From: Tetraselmis striata
Taxonomy: Eukaryota; Chlorophyta; Chlorodendrophyceae; Chlorodendrales; Chlorodendraceae
Assembly (NCBI GenBank): GCA_006384855.1
Contig: VCJN01000793.1
Span: 1-64,000 of the forward strand
Direction: 5' to 3'
DNA: 64,000 nt
The translations under genes were made by a program, and so were the position numbers. Under the pieces are notes generated by a model, which saw nothing but the letters and a program-made list of their open reading frames with translations, had not been told where the DNA came from and did not search any database. Numbering within the stretch: the stretch's first letter is position 1; the number at the start of each line of letters is the position of its first letter. Below are positions 33,623 to 44,700 of the stretch, one piece after another.

Positions 33623-36620
33623 ATGCGGCACGAAGCGCCGGGGCCGCCTGCCGCTGCGAGCGCGCCACTCCGGCGCCTCGGAATACGTGGAGCTGATGCA
33701 CCTGCTAGTGGGAAAAGGCCAGCGCCCGAAAAATATCGTCCGGACGACGACTGTGCCCCTGGTGCACTCCCAGTCGTGAAATCAGCTGGCGCTGAGCCAT
33801 CAACTTATGTTGCATCTGAAGGTGCCGGAACAGAGAATCGGAGCGGAGAAGAGGGGCCACCCGTGGTAAAGGTGCGCACGCTGCGGCACTCGCATCAGCC
33901 TCTCCCGAGGCGGGACGCGGTTGTCTGTGAAAACCTAAAAAAAAATATCCGCGCAGCCGAGCGCTAACGAGCGCTGCCGTCGTTAGTATCCCTCCGGCCA
34001 GCGTGCACGGCGCTGGCCTCTTTCAGAGTCCACAGGCTGAGCCGGTCGCACTTGTCTGAAACGCACTTCAGGTGCGCAAGCCGTACACTATCACCAAGCA
34101 GCGCGAGCGCTGGACGGAAGAGGAGCACGGCCTGTTCCTCGAGGCCTTGAATAAGTACGGGCGGAAGTGGTGCAAGATTTCAGGTGCGAGCACCATCGCC
34201 AACCGCGACCACCCCCTCTCGCACGCACAATCAAAGAGCACGAATCAACTTCTCCAAGCCCACTCCGGACTCACCGAGCTGGGTCACACGCGTTGGGAAC
34301 TGGGAGACGAACTGCTGAGAGCTCGGACCCGTCTCATTCACGGCGACTGTACCCACTGTTCTGACTGCTTGAAGTACGACTGAACGTAGTGTTGCCAACG
34401 CTGCCGGCGCTCATCCACGGCAGATCACATAGGGACCAAAACAGCCGTCCAAATTCGCAGCCACGCGCAGAAGTTCTTCTCTCGAGTGGAGAGGGAGAAG
34501 CAAAGCGGAAACCTCCTGGGTACGCGTCGGCTGATGTCAACTAGATAATTATTGTGCTGTCAGACATCCTGCGCGATAACGAGACAGATCTCGTCACATC
34601 TGACGCGGCACATTTCCCTGTGTGGCACAGTCGAGGAGGTGCACATTCCGCCTCCGCGCCCCAAGAAGAAGACTCCACATCCCTACCCCCGGAAGGCCAC
34701 TACTACCAGTGCAGTGGTCGACAATGCAGCGCCCTCAACCTCAACCAAAGAAGCCACCCCGCCACCCAGCGGAGAACAACAACTCGCCGACACATCCTTA
34801 GCCACGGTCGCAGCAGCCGCCTCTGCTGCTGCAGCAGTAGCTGCCGTTGCTGTGGTTGTGGCCGCGGGTCAAGACGTTCAGGCTCAACTCAGGGTGAACT
34901 GCTTGACGGGCTATGATGCGCCTTTATTTGAACAATTGCCAGTCATCACTATATCGGCACATGCCCCCCGAGGTCTCCCTCTGCTCCTTCCCCTCCCCGG
35001 GAAATCTGTCATTCCAGGACCCTTGCATAAGACTGGATCGGCTACCTGCTGTGACCGCGCAGGCATCCCCGCCTCAAGGCTTTCCATTCTTTGGATTTCC
35101 GCCGCAAGAGCTTGAGAAGTACGCCCAGGATGCAGTGTGGAGGCAGAGCAGGGTACGCTGCCTTTGGTGGGGCAAACATGCCCTGCTTGCTCAAACCTCG
35201 TGCTCTCCATTGTACGGTCTCATTGACACTATGATGCTGCATCTGCAGACACTGCTTCCGGAGATAGCCTTGCCCTCACCGGCTGCACCCGTCAGCCCCC
35301 GCAACCCCACCACCGCTTCCGAGCCACCACGCAAGCGCGCCAAGATAGGCGCTCGGCCATCGGCAGAGAAGCACAGGGTCATGAGTGACGGCGACAGCGC
35401 TTGCTCGCACGAGCAGCAGCCCTCACTGTCAGATCGGGCCGACTCCGGGGAGTATTTGAAGCCACCAGGGAGCAGCAGCTTGCCCGGCAAGAGTGATAAG
35501 GACAGCCTGAAGGCCGGCATGTCTACGCAGCCAGTGCCACCTGGGAATGCCTCCAAGTCACCACTTGTGGGCACGCATGGCACAGCCCTGCCATGGTCCT
35601 ACCCAAGCTTACAGGGGCTGCACAAGATGAGCCTGGAGGGACGTGCCCTCTTCCGCGCAGGCACTCGGGGTCGCCAGGTGCCGTTGATGGCAGCCACGGG
35701 GGTTGAGGGCAACCCAGACACAGCACCAGAAGCGATGGCTGGGAGACAACCGCCCTACACCCGCTACGTACGCCCCCCCCCCCCCCCCCCCCCCCCCTTC
35801 TGCCCATTGCTCTCCCACGTTGCACCTTGCTTATCATCGCGTGTGCTGTTTGAGCTTGTGCTGACACGCGCTGCCCTGCGCACGCAATCTGTAGGACGGT
35901 TGGCCCATCACTGCGGCCAGAAAGGGCAGCCCCGAGACTGCGGACCGCCGAGTGCGGGAGCCCACAAGTCCCAGCGTGCGCGAAACCACTTTGAAAGCAC
36001 CCAGCCAGCTGACCACTGCCTCCGGCTCGGACACCATGGGTAGCGGCCGCCTAGGAACTGATGGCAGCCAGCGATCCAAGGCAGACCCCGGTGGGTTTGC
36101 CTTGCATGCCGACGACTCCAGCGGCTATGTCCCGCTTGCTATCCGCGGCCTGAGCGCCCATGGTGCCGGGCAGCCCGGGAGGGACATGAGCTCTGGAGAT
36201 GGAAACGGCGGCAGCGGTGGCTCTGGGAATGGCGACAGCATCGGCCCCGCAGGCGGGCGCACCGGCGACGAGGAGCGCTCCTTCTCGGAGCCAGGGGGAG
36301 TTCCACATGTGGCGATGGAAGAGGACCGTCCGTCACCCTTTGCCGGGCGGGGACATGCCAGGGTGGCGCCATGGCTGGCCTTAACCCCCGCTCTGGCAGC
36401 CTCGTGGCAAGCAGCCTATCACCCGTCGCCGCACCAAGATGCACTGATGCGGAGCTACATGGAAGCGTACAGCATGCAGTGCGTGAACGCCGCGATGGCA
36501 GCTCGCTTTGGGCCCCCGGAAGGAGCCGGCGACGAGCCGGTGCGATTGTCGCCGCGTCCGCCTGCCTCATGGACCACAGTGCCACCAGAGCACCGACACC
36601 ACAAACACCGGAAGGACTGA
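33623..36620 (+). CDS. CCA1/LHY/REVEILLE-like single-MYB (SHAQKFF) transcription factor
   Basis: Proposed exons: 33623-33871, 34072-34183, 34424-34519, 34631-34893, 35063-35152, 35249-35767, 36009-36620. All introns are GT-AG and the joins keep phase, giving 646 residues. The junction of exons 1 and 2 reads [23 protein letters not shown]. The MYB repeat then runs through [18 protein letters not shown] to SHAQKFF (residues 133-139). A family-typical [19 protein letters not shown] motif follows at about residues 155-173. The rest is low-complexity: an Ala/Val-rich stretch, a short conserved-looking [19 protein letters not shown], and a Gly/Ser-rich tail. Such proteins bind evening-element-like DNA in the nucleus, and some act in the circadian clock; in Chlamydomonas ROC40 belongs to this group. 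Orthology to ROC40 is not shown here. The last intron starts GTACG and then 25 C. The join of exons 6 and 7 and the start codon are the least certain parts. Confidence 0.88.
35768..36008 (+). other. Intron with a poly(C) tract at its 5' splice site
   Basis: GTACG is followed directly by 25 C (35773-35797). The proposed acceptor is GCCAG at 36008, chosen because it restores phase. Acceptors at 35893 and 35920 would not. Confidence 0.6.
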
Positions 36621-36639
36621 GGCACTTTGTGAGCCTTCA

Positions 36640-37040
36640 GTCCTTGGCCGCTACCAGAAGTGGTTCTCCCAACAACTGCGGGAGGGGGTCTTGAAATCGA
36701 TAGTCCCTTGCAGAGCACATCACATGCAGATGCACGCGCCCGCCATTCTCACATTGCCCGCAGCTGGTAGCGTGATGCCTTGAAGGGCAACACCCTCTCC
36801 CCCCCCCCCCCCCCCCCCCCTGGCGCCCTCTTCTGTAGCCGCGGCTCGAGCTTCTACCTTTGAGAACGAAGGCCATATACATCTGGCACATGTTGGCTGC
36901 TGCGAAGTAGGACAAAACGTCCAGATAAGAAATAAAGCCACCGCACGCTCATAGGGAGCACATTCAGCAACACGGGCAGTACGCCGTGCAGCCTAGTAAA
37001 TCAATCTTGCTCGAGCATGCCTCTGTGACACCGGCAGCGA
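36640..37040. other. 3' flank of the MYB gene; poly(C) tract
   Basis: About 20 C lie at 36801-36820. No TGTAA polyadenylation box is seen within about 400 bp after the MYB stop. Confidence 0.4.
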
Positions 37041-37043
37041 TCC

Positions 37044-37349
37044 TCATGACCACGCTTCATGGCACGGAAGGCAAGGCCGCGCAGGGCGTTGAATAGCGCT
37101 TATAGTATGTTTCCTTACACCGAAGACGCACATGTGGGCTTGCGCAGGCGGGAACAGGTTGATCATGCTGACATAGGACAGGCGGTGCGTCGGCAAGTAC
37201 ATCGTCGTCGTCATCCCTGAAAGTGGCAAGTTTTGGAGCGCAGGCACCAGAATATCAGCTTCGTAGGCTGTTTCGCCACGAATGGCGCAGTCGTCTTCGC
37301 CGCTAGCCCTTCGGTAGTACTCAGTCGCATTTCCAATTAACACAACCAT
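37044..37349 (-). pseudogene. Fragment of the LSYVSMINLFP transposon-protein family
   Basis: RLSYVSMINLFPPAQAHM matches VLGYVSMVNLFPLAPFHL in the frame at 54881-55288, and the preceding LPLSG-type segment is also similar. No catalytic motif is visible. It is probably one exon of the same unknown mobile-element gene. Confidence 0.4.
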
Positions 37350-38946
37350 AATGAGAATGTTTATGTGACAGTCGCATTTGTCATTGGTTAATGCTGAAGT
37401 ATTATCGCCTTGGCCTCCAGAGGACTACATGCTACGCGATTTAATTTGTAGACCTCGTTTGCGTTCATATAGTCCGACCATAAGACAGCTTGCCTGGGTC
37501 GCCCAGAAAATACGTATAGGAAACTTAAAATTTCAATCAATGTATTCTTACGGAATCGGACACAAACGGCAATTCATCATTCATCACATGCTTCGTCCGA
37601 CCGGCTATCATGATACTGTGTGTGGCCCCCTTGGCGCACAGAAGGGTCCCCCTTGGGTCACAGAAGGGATCGCCATATTTATGTAGAGAGATCTAAATGA
37701 ATGCACCGGCACCAACACATGAAGTATTATCATCAGTATTATTATTATACTAGTATTATACTAGTATTATTATTAGTATTATCAAAGGCTTTCACCATCG
37801 GCTAACTGGAAATTAGATGCGGTGCTCAGGTACTGAAATGGAAATTGGATTTTTTTACGAATGAATCAAGCTCTTTCTCTTGACTAGCTGCCTTTACCCC
37901 ACATCGGGAAGGGCCCACCCCTGGCGCCCTGATGCAATAATCACATACATATCAATATATCGCAAATATGCCTTATTTTCACTTTCAACCTCATTTTTGA
38001 CGACCTGCCCGGACCCAACAGAATCATGTACTGTGTAGGTATATTATCCCGCCTTTCATGATATATTAGCAGATGCTAGTATACATATACACTGGCGCAA
38101 AGGTGGCAAAAATTTAGACAGCGGTGCCCGACTGTGTTTTGCCACCCTTGTAGCGTTTTTACATTGTATTAAAACTGCTATTGCATGTAGTCTATCCTCC
38201 TCTTATGATTGCTGAAATGCCATCGTATTATATTGGTTAGACGCATGACTCAGGATTTTCATGTCATCATTCATCATTCCTACACCCACTGATGACACGG
38301 CGTTTGCAATCCTTACTGGGATGTAGCGCCTTTACACGATGCATACGAATTTATCATTGGTTACAAAGAGGGAGACGATGCTCACGCATCACTCGCTCAG
38401 GGGCCGTACAATGTGCCGTACGGTGGGCAGTAGATATGCCACACCAGCAGGCGACAAGGAGAAAGCGAATGTACTCGGAAGGAAGATAGTTCTACGCGTG
38501 TATTTGCAGCCCTTACATTCATAGGTACGGTATTTGATCCAATACGATCCGACGCGGAAGCACAAGGGTTACCTATGGTTTGGTATGGCTAAACGCGCCC
38601 AGCCCGGAGGCCTGGGGGTTGCTTAAGGGCATCACCTGACCCCAGGGGTACCTAATGATAAAGCGCAGCAATCGTTGCCAGCACGATTAACGTCGTCTTA
38701 TCGGTGTGCACCGGTACGCATTCATGTATCGCTATCTAATTTCAAGCAATGCGAGTTCAGTTTTCCTCAACAAATAGGCCATACAAACTCAAACAATGCC
38801 CTGTGTGCTCTCCGAAATCGATTCGACTGAAATGTGTCGGTGAGTTTTCTCTCAAGAAGTCCAAACTATCCACATTTTCCATTCCTGTTTCGATTCTTTC
38901 TGTTCTATTCTGATTGCCCAATTTCCATCTAGATAGACTGTTTGGT

Positions 38947-38977
<31 letters not shown>

Positions 38978-39440
38978 GCGTGTGCGTGTGACACAGACTG
39001 CACATTTAAGAAAAACGAACATGCAGTGCCGGTGCGGGTGCGGGACATTAACGGGGCTTAACTTTATCCAGGCCGGACTACAGCCGGACCGACGTTCCGG
39101 TGAGCGCCGGCTTGAGCGCCTGGATGCAGTTGCTACTCAAATATGGCTCCGCTTTGCCGCAACTATGCATAAGCTTTCATGCTGCTGCGGGGACCATACT
39201 GCTCATTAAGTGACGAGGCTTTGTGATGCCGTGATCGAGCATGGCGTGGCGGGCAGCTGTCCAACGCTTTGGGAGTGTCTCTCCAAGGCGGTGCTGTCGG
39301 AAGAAGCGCCAAGGGCAGGACGGATGCTGTGCCTGGAGGAAAGACCATGCAACCGAGCACTTCGAAGCCGTCAGGAAGGGGATGTCCAGCAGCTGCACTA
39401 GACGCGGCGGGGCGTTGGCTGGCGGGTACTCTGTGAGCAA
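37350..39440. other. Low-GC spacer with simple repeats
   Basis: TATTA/ACTAGTATTAT repeats lie at 37735-37785. A (TG)n tract passing into (CGTGTG)n lies at 38945-38990. No gene is recognised. Confidence 0.5.
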
Positions 39441-39445
39441 TGCAC

Positions 39446-39450
39446 TTACA
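39446..39450 (-). terminator. TGTAA polyadenylation box of COQ5
   Basis: TGTAA on the minus strand lies 56 bases after the COQ5 stop. TGTAA is the usual green-algal polyadenylation signal. Its use here is inferred from position. Confidence 0.45.
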
Positions 39451-39505
39451 CTATCGCGCGATCGCTGGCTGCCTCTGCGCCACCGCGGTTCCTGCCGCCC
39501 CGCGC

Positions 39506-41333
39506 TCACCGCTGCTTGAAGCCGGAGTGGATGGCGACGATGCCGCCGGTGAGGTTCTCGTAGCTCGTGCCCGAGAAGCCGGCCGCCTGGATCATGGCCT
39601 CAAACTCCTCCTGCGGCGGAAACTGCCGGATGCTGGGGCCGAGCCGGGCGGCCGGTGGCGGTGGCAGTGTCAGCGCCGCATGCACGGCGGCCACGCGACC
39701 AGCCCGCAGCGCCGGTACAACGGGGCCGCATGCAGCCTCGGCCACCCCACCAGACCAGGTAGCAAACCCACGCCGTACGGTGCAGAGGCAACACAGACTC
39801 CCAAATGAGCGCGTGACAAGGGTAATATCTGGTTGCAGTAGGTGTGACGGGAAGAGGGGGGGGGGGGGGGGGGGGGGGGGGGGCTCACCTCTCCACGAGG
39901 TACTGGTAGCTGTCCCGGTCGTTGGCCACCGCGGCGCCCATCGCAGGGATGACGTTGAAGGAGTAGGCGTCATAGAACTCGCGCAAGCCGGGCACCGTGA
40001 CGCGCGAAAACTCCAGCACAAGCAGCCGGCCGCCGGGGCGCAGCACGCGGTGCGCCTCCGCCAGCGCGGCGCCCTTGTCCGTCACGTTGCGGATCCCAAA
40101 GGCGATGGTGTAGCTGTCCATGGCGCCGTCCTCGTAGGGCAGCGCCTCCGCGTTGCCCTGCACCCAGGTGAGGTCCGCGCTCGAGTAGCCCAGCCGCTCC
40201 GCCCGCCGCGCGCCCTCCTGCAGCATCGCCCCGTTGATGTCGCACACGGTCACGTGCGCCTGCACGCCCACCGCCCCCACCATCAGCGCCACGCCCCGCC
40301 CCCAACCATGCCATCGGCAGAACGGGCGGGCAGGCACGCGCGACTGACTGCGCCCACCTGCGGCTCGAGCCCCGCCTTGCGTTCGCTGAAGCGCGCGGCG
40401 TCGATGACCCGGAACGCGATGTCCCCCGTGCCGCCCGCAACGTCCAGGTGCCGCATGCCAGGAAACGGCCGCAGCTTCTCCACAAAGCTGTGCGGGCAAC
40501 CAGATGCGCCGGTGTCAGGCCCGCCGGTGGCATGCGCGGTGCCCGTGGTGAAAGAGCCACCGGGGGGGAACCGAAGGGACCGGTCCAAAACATAAGTGTG
40601 TGTGTTTGGGAGGGGGGGGGGGGGGGGGGGGGGGGGGCACCAGTTCTTCCACACGCGGTGCATCCCGGCGCTCATCAGGTCGTTCATGACGTCGTAAGAC
40701 TGCGCCACGTTGGAAAAGACCTCGCCCACGAGGCGCTCCTTGTCGCCCCTGGGGACGGCCTTAAAGCCTGGGGCGGAAAGTGGGGTGGGGAGGGAGGGGG
40801 CGGCGCGTTCCGGTGAGTTCGGCGCTGGCACCCGACGGCATCAGCCGTCGCGCAGGTGCCCGCCCTCCACGCAGCCAGGCTGGCGCTCACCAAAGTCCAC
40901 CTCCTCCCGCTCGGCCCCCGAGAGAGCACGCGACATCGCGGGCTGCCATCCTGACAGCTTCCCCTACGCGCGTAACATCGTAGGCCGCAGTGAGTGGCTG
41001 AGGCAAGGGTCTACTAGCCAAAGGGTTCCATCTATACAGTGCCTTCTTCAGCGGGGGAGGAGTAGCAGGGACACGTGCGCTTTGCGGCGGAGGGCACTCA
41101 CGAGTCTCGCCACACCGCGGAGCGCCCTCCGCGCAAGCATACTTGCTTGTTGTTCCTGCAGTGGCTGCGCAGTTGACGCCTGGGAGAACTGTGTGGAACA
41201 AGCGCGTGGGCGATACGGTCATTTGGACTTGGACCGAGGAGGGCGAGCGCGGTGGCGGATTTCGTTGGGCGGCGGATCGCAGCTGCTGGAATTGGGCGCT
41301 TGTGAGGACAGCGGCGGGTTTGGTTACAAGCAC
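39506..41333 (-). CDS. COQ5: 2-methoxy-6-polyprenyl-1,4-benzoquinol methylase, mitochondrial
   Basis: Six exons, all GT-AG and in phase: 41333-41102, 40950-40891, 40767-40641, 40487-40358, 40259-39889, 39632-39506; 348 residues. This is the SAM-dependent C-methyltransferase of ubiquinone synthesis, expected on the matrix side of the inner mitochondrial membrane in the CoQ complex. It carries the UbiE signature [19 protein letters not shown] motif [10 protein letters not shown] (residues 154-162), VTVCDIN (motif II acid), [49 protein letters not shown] and the family-typical end [14 protein letters not shown]. The first exon is Arg/Ser/Ala-rich with few acidic residues, as in a transit peptide, and its in-phase join to WQPAMSRAL supports it. 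A start at 40936 is the alternative. Two introns carry long sense poly(C) directly after the donor. Confidence 0.94.
39633..39888 (-). other. COQ5 intron 5: GTGAG then 28 C
   Basis: On the sense strand the donor GTGAG is followed by C28 (39883-39856). The acceptor CCCCAG precedes CATCCGGCAGTTTCC. The split codon AG/C gives Ser in LVESIRQFP, which fixes the junction. Confidence 0.9.
40488..40640 (-). other. COQ5 intron 3: GTG then 26 C
   Basis: On the sense strand the donor GTG is followed by C26 (40637-40612). The acceptor is CGCACAG. The split codon TG/C gives Cys between WKN and FVEKL. Confidence 0.85.
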
Positions 41334-41462
41334 GGGGTTTCACGGGGAAGAGTCGGATGAACGCAAAGTACTACTACAAAGGGCAGTTCAATCGCCGCTG
41401 ACTGTATGCGCTGCATATTGGGATTATATATCTTAAAATTCTGAAGCGTGGCAATCGATTTT

Positions 41463-41544
41463 GGTTGGTTGCCCGAGTGGTCTAAGGGGCCGGTTTCAAG
41501 CACCGGTAGCGCAAGCTGCGCAGGTTCGAACCCTGCACCAACTA
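41463..41544 (+). tRNA. tRNA-Leu(CAA)
   Basis: 82 nt with no intron. The acceptor stem GGTTGGT/ACCAACT has one GU pair and the discriminator is A. The anticodon stem CCGGT/ACCGG has loop TTCAAGC, giving anticodon CAA (reads UUG). A long variable arm and T arm GCAGG-TTCGAAC-CCTGC follow. The long variable arm, discriminator A and anticodon all fit class II leucine tRNA. There is no T-run before the next tRNA. Confidence 0.97.
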
Positions 41545-41553
41545 TGATTCCAT

Positions 41554-41635
41554 GCCAGTGTGCCCGAGTGGTCCAAGGGGGCGGTTTTAAGCACCGCTAG
41601 CGCAAGCTTCCAGGGTTCGAACCCCTGCGCTGGCA
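41554..41635 (+). tRNA. tRNA-Leu(UAA)
   Basis: 82 nt. The acceptor stem is GCCAGTG/CGCTGGC and the discriminator is A. The anticodon loop TTTAAGC gives UAA (reads UUA). The T arm is CAGGG-TTCGAAC-CCCTG. It is closely related to the tRNA-Leu(CAA) 9 bp upstream, differing mainly in acceptor stem and anticodon, so the pair probably arose by duplication. A TTTT terminator lies at about 41645. Confidence 0.97.
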
Positions 41636-41638
41636 CAG

Positions 41639-41772
41639 GGTTTGCTTTTCCTTACTTTAACCCTAGTAATATGCAGGTAGTGACCCCTGGTGTCACACCG
41701 GCTGCTCGCGGTTTGCTTTTCCTAACTTTAACCCTAGTAATATGCGGGTAGTGTCACACCGGCTGCTCGCGG
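41639..41772 (+). repeat. Tandem duplication carrying the Pol III terminator
   Basis: The block from GGTTTGCTTTTCC through CTAGTAATATGC to CACACCGGCTGCTCGC is present twice (about 41639-41709 and 41710-41772), the second copy about 10 bp shorter. Each copy has a TTTT run that can end Pol III transcription. Confidence 0.85.
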
Positions 41773-44700
41773 CTTGTGCGCTCAGGGCTCCCAGGTTAGT
41801 AGTAGGTTTTGCCGTACTAACCCCCCCCCCCCACACACACCCCGCTCTCGCTCGGCCGCGATACAGGTGAAACTCGGCCAGCTTATTGTTTTTTTTAATA
41901 CAGCGGCTATTTTATTTATAAATAAGGAGCATTGGGTACAATTCGAATCAATGCAGTTTTGGATCAAACATGATTTCCTGCTCCCCTGTCGCGCAGAAAA
42001 GCGAAAATTGGCCGTCCATGTGCTCAGTGTGCCGCTGAGCTCATGGGCTTTCCGTAATACCCATGCTCGTATGATACGATGCCCGGGGTCGGCAGCGTGT
42101 GCGCGCGGGCGCGGTGGGTGTCTTTGACAAGTTTACGAACTCTCCTGCGCGACTCGACTCGACCAAACAGGCAGATGCGCGCTGCTTCTACCAACGGATT
42201 GGCCACCAGCGCCGGCCGGAACCCGTCCTTCGGGTAATAGAGGGGCTACCGGGGGGGCTGACTACTTTGGAGCAGAAGGCGCCGCGGGTTGCGCCTCAAG
42301 AGACACTAGAAAGGGAAGTGGAGGGCGAAGACCTCGAGATCCTCGACGACGACGACGACGATGAGGAGCCGAGCCGGGAGGTGTCCGGCGATCCTTGCAC
42401 CGCCGCAGAGCAGGCAAAGGAGGCAGTCTCAGCATGCTAACGCCATGCACGTGCAACACGTGTCAACACTGCGGCAGCACAACATTCGGTAGCAACCGCG
42501 ACCGAGCGGCAGCCCAGCAGGTGCAAGTAGCACCTGCAGCATCTGTCGCGACACCCCAGGTCCCAGCCGCGCCCGTCCAGGACTGGAACCCTATCGCCAT
42601 GGCACTCTATCCGAACGCTCTCACCCTTCTTGCGGTCATGTCAAGCTATGCCTAGGGTCACTGCAACGGTGTGTGGGTAGTGGCACGCTTCTGGTGCCGT
42701 AGGACAGCCGGGCGGTTGATCAAGATGGTAGCCCATCGGGTCGAGGCGGGGCCGCGGGCGACTGATCCAAACTATAAAATATAAACTATAAACTATAAAA
42801 CGGATTTTAGCTCTTTTAACAAACCGACATGTATCCAATCACCCCGAGCGTACGATCCAAATAAAGTCATGCCCCCTTTGGGCAGCCTAGCCTTACAGCT
42901 AGGCTAGGACTTGTGGCAGGACTTGTCCAACCTATACTTCGGCTAAAACCTCGAGCCGTGGTGGCTCGACACCCAGAAAATTCAAACGGCGTGAATGCTC
43001 CTTATATATACCGCCCAAGCAACACATATGCGCCACTGCTACTTGAACCGCGCATGTCGACGACGACAAGCACATATATCGTCAGCAGTTGTTGTGTTGG
43101 CGCGCTTGATTATTAGCGACTATTTAAACATCTTCGTTGTATATTTTTCTCTTCCGCCCGATCGCTATATACATACCAAAGCGTAGCCGCGGCAGTTGGT
43201 TGCCGATGCCGCCAGTAACGAGTTGCGACTAGCCGGCGGTCTGTCATATTAGGGGACCCGACCAGAACAACACTGTGCCAGTTCACGCAACCTGGACGCA
43301 ATCTGAAGTTGTTGCCCGTCCAGCACACCGGCAGCGGCGCGCACGGGGATGGTACGTGCGGTGTCTACGCGCCATCGGGGAGATTAGGATATCACTCGCA
43401 TCGCCGGGGGGTTCGTCAGGGCGGCGATGCTGAGACAAACACCATTATGTAGCCTCAGTGTGCAACCGGGGGGTCAATCAGCAGCACAAAGGTGTCGGAT
43501 ATAGGAAATGAAAATGTCGGTTGACCGCTGCCTCTATGTAATCATACACCTCATATCCATGCCAGCCGTCGTTCAGCAAACACTCCTTCAACCAAAAGGC
43601 TAAATACTTTACGCATTTAGTCAAAGCAATGCATCAAATCATGCGTTAGTACCACAGCACAAACACCAAAGCAACGCTACTAATCATCAAAGCAAATACG
43701 GGTAAATCAAAGTCGCCTTCATTGTACCATGGTATGTCGTCATGGTGAAGCAAAATAAGCCCAATACTATAGCTGTGTGGGCGGGATGGAAATACGGCCA
43801 TCCCAACTTGATTAGTTGTTTTAGCTGCATTTTTTCTCCCTCAGAAAAGGGGGGTTATTGGCAAAGCAAGAAGCTAAATCCCAAACAGTACTTAATAATG
43901 TATTGGAGAAGCCGTAGCGACGCGTACGACCGCACCTAGGCCCATGTTTGCGTGCGCGCTATCTTTGGCGGCGCCTCGTCGGTTTTAGAGGCTGCATTTG
44001 ACACATCACCCGCCGCAGAACCCTGACCGCGGGCCGCCATTGGGCATCACAACACCCACTCTATCTCACATCAGCCACCCTACCGTGCCCATGAAACTGA
44101 TTGGTGGCGTTCTGTCGGTATGCGTCAGCGTCGGCATCGACAACGTGCAGCGTTTGAAGCCGTCGTGGAGGGAGGCGACGGAGTTCGGCCTAACAACGAC
44201 ATGCTCGGAGGCTTTGTCGACAGTCGTTCGTTGTCTGCGCCCCGCCGCTTCACGATGGGGCTTTTTGTCGCCATGATATCGTCCCAAAGAACAACGCCGA
44301 CACCGCACAAGCTTGCACTACGTTTATCGACGATACCGTCTCCGACGCGTTGTAAATACTTGATGTGGCTTTCCTTCACTGTGCATTTACCCTTCCGGTA
44401 GCGGCGCGCCCAGCGGCGGTGAACCCTATGTTGTGTATATGATGACCTTAGGGTACAGGATACATTTTTGAGTCAAAACGGTCCAAATCCTGGACTCAAA
44501 AATGTGCCCCCCACGTGATCGCTTAGGCTGGGATATGTACCCATTTTTCGGTCACATTTCAGGTGCAATTCAATACTATACGAGAATACTAAAAATGGCA
44601 CATCGGCGTGTCCTCTTCGCGCCCTCAGTCGCGTATAGTACTATCCGCCTCACCTTGGAAGATTGCGGACGCGAGGGCGTGGCGAGTGGCGTTTTAAGCA

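Noticed and set aside
35893..35920. Alternative acceptors for the last MYB exon
   Set aside because: They give the wrong phase with the GTACG donor at 35768; 36008 keeps the frame, though another donor cannot be excluded.
39567..40595. 342-codon plus-strand frame opposite COQ5
   Set aside because: Antisense shadow of COQ5 exons; composition is His/Arg/Pro-rich and it crosses the poly(G) tract.
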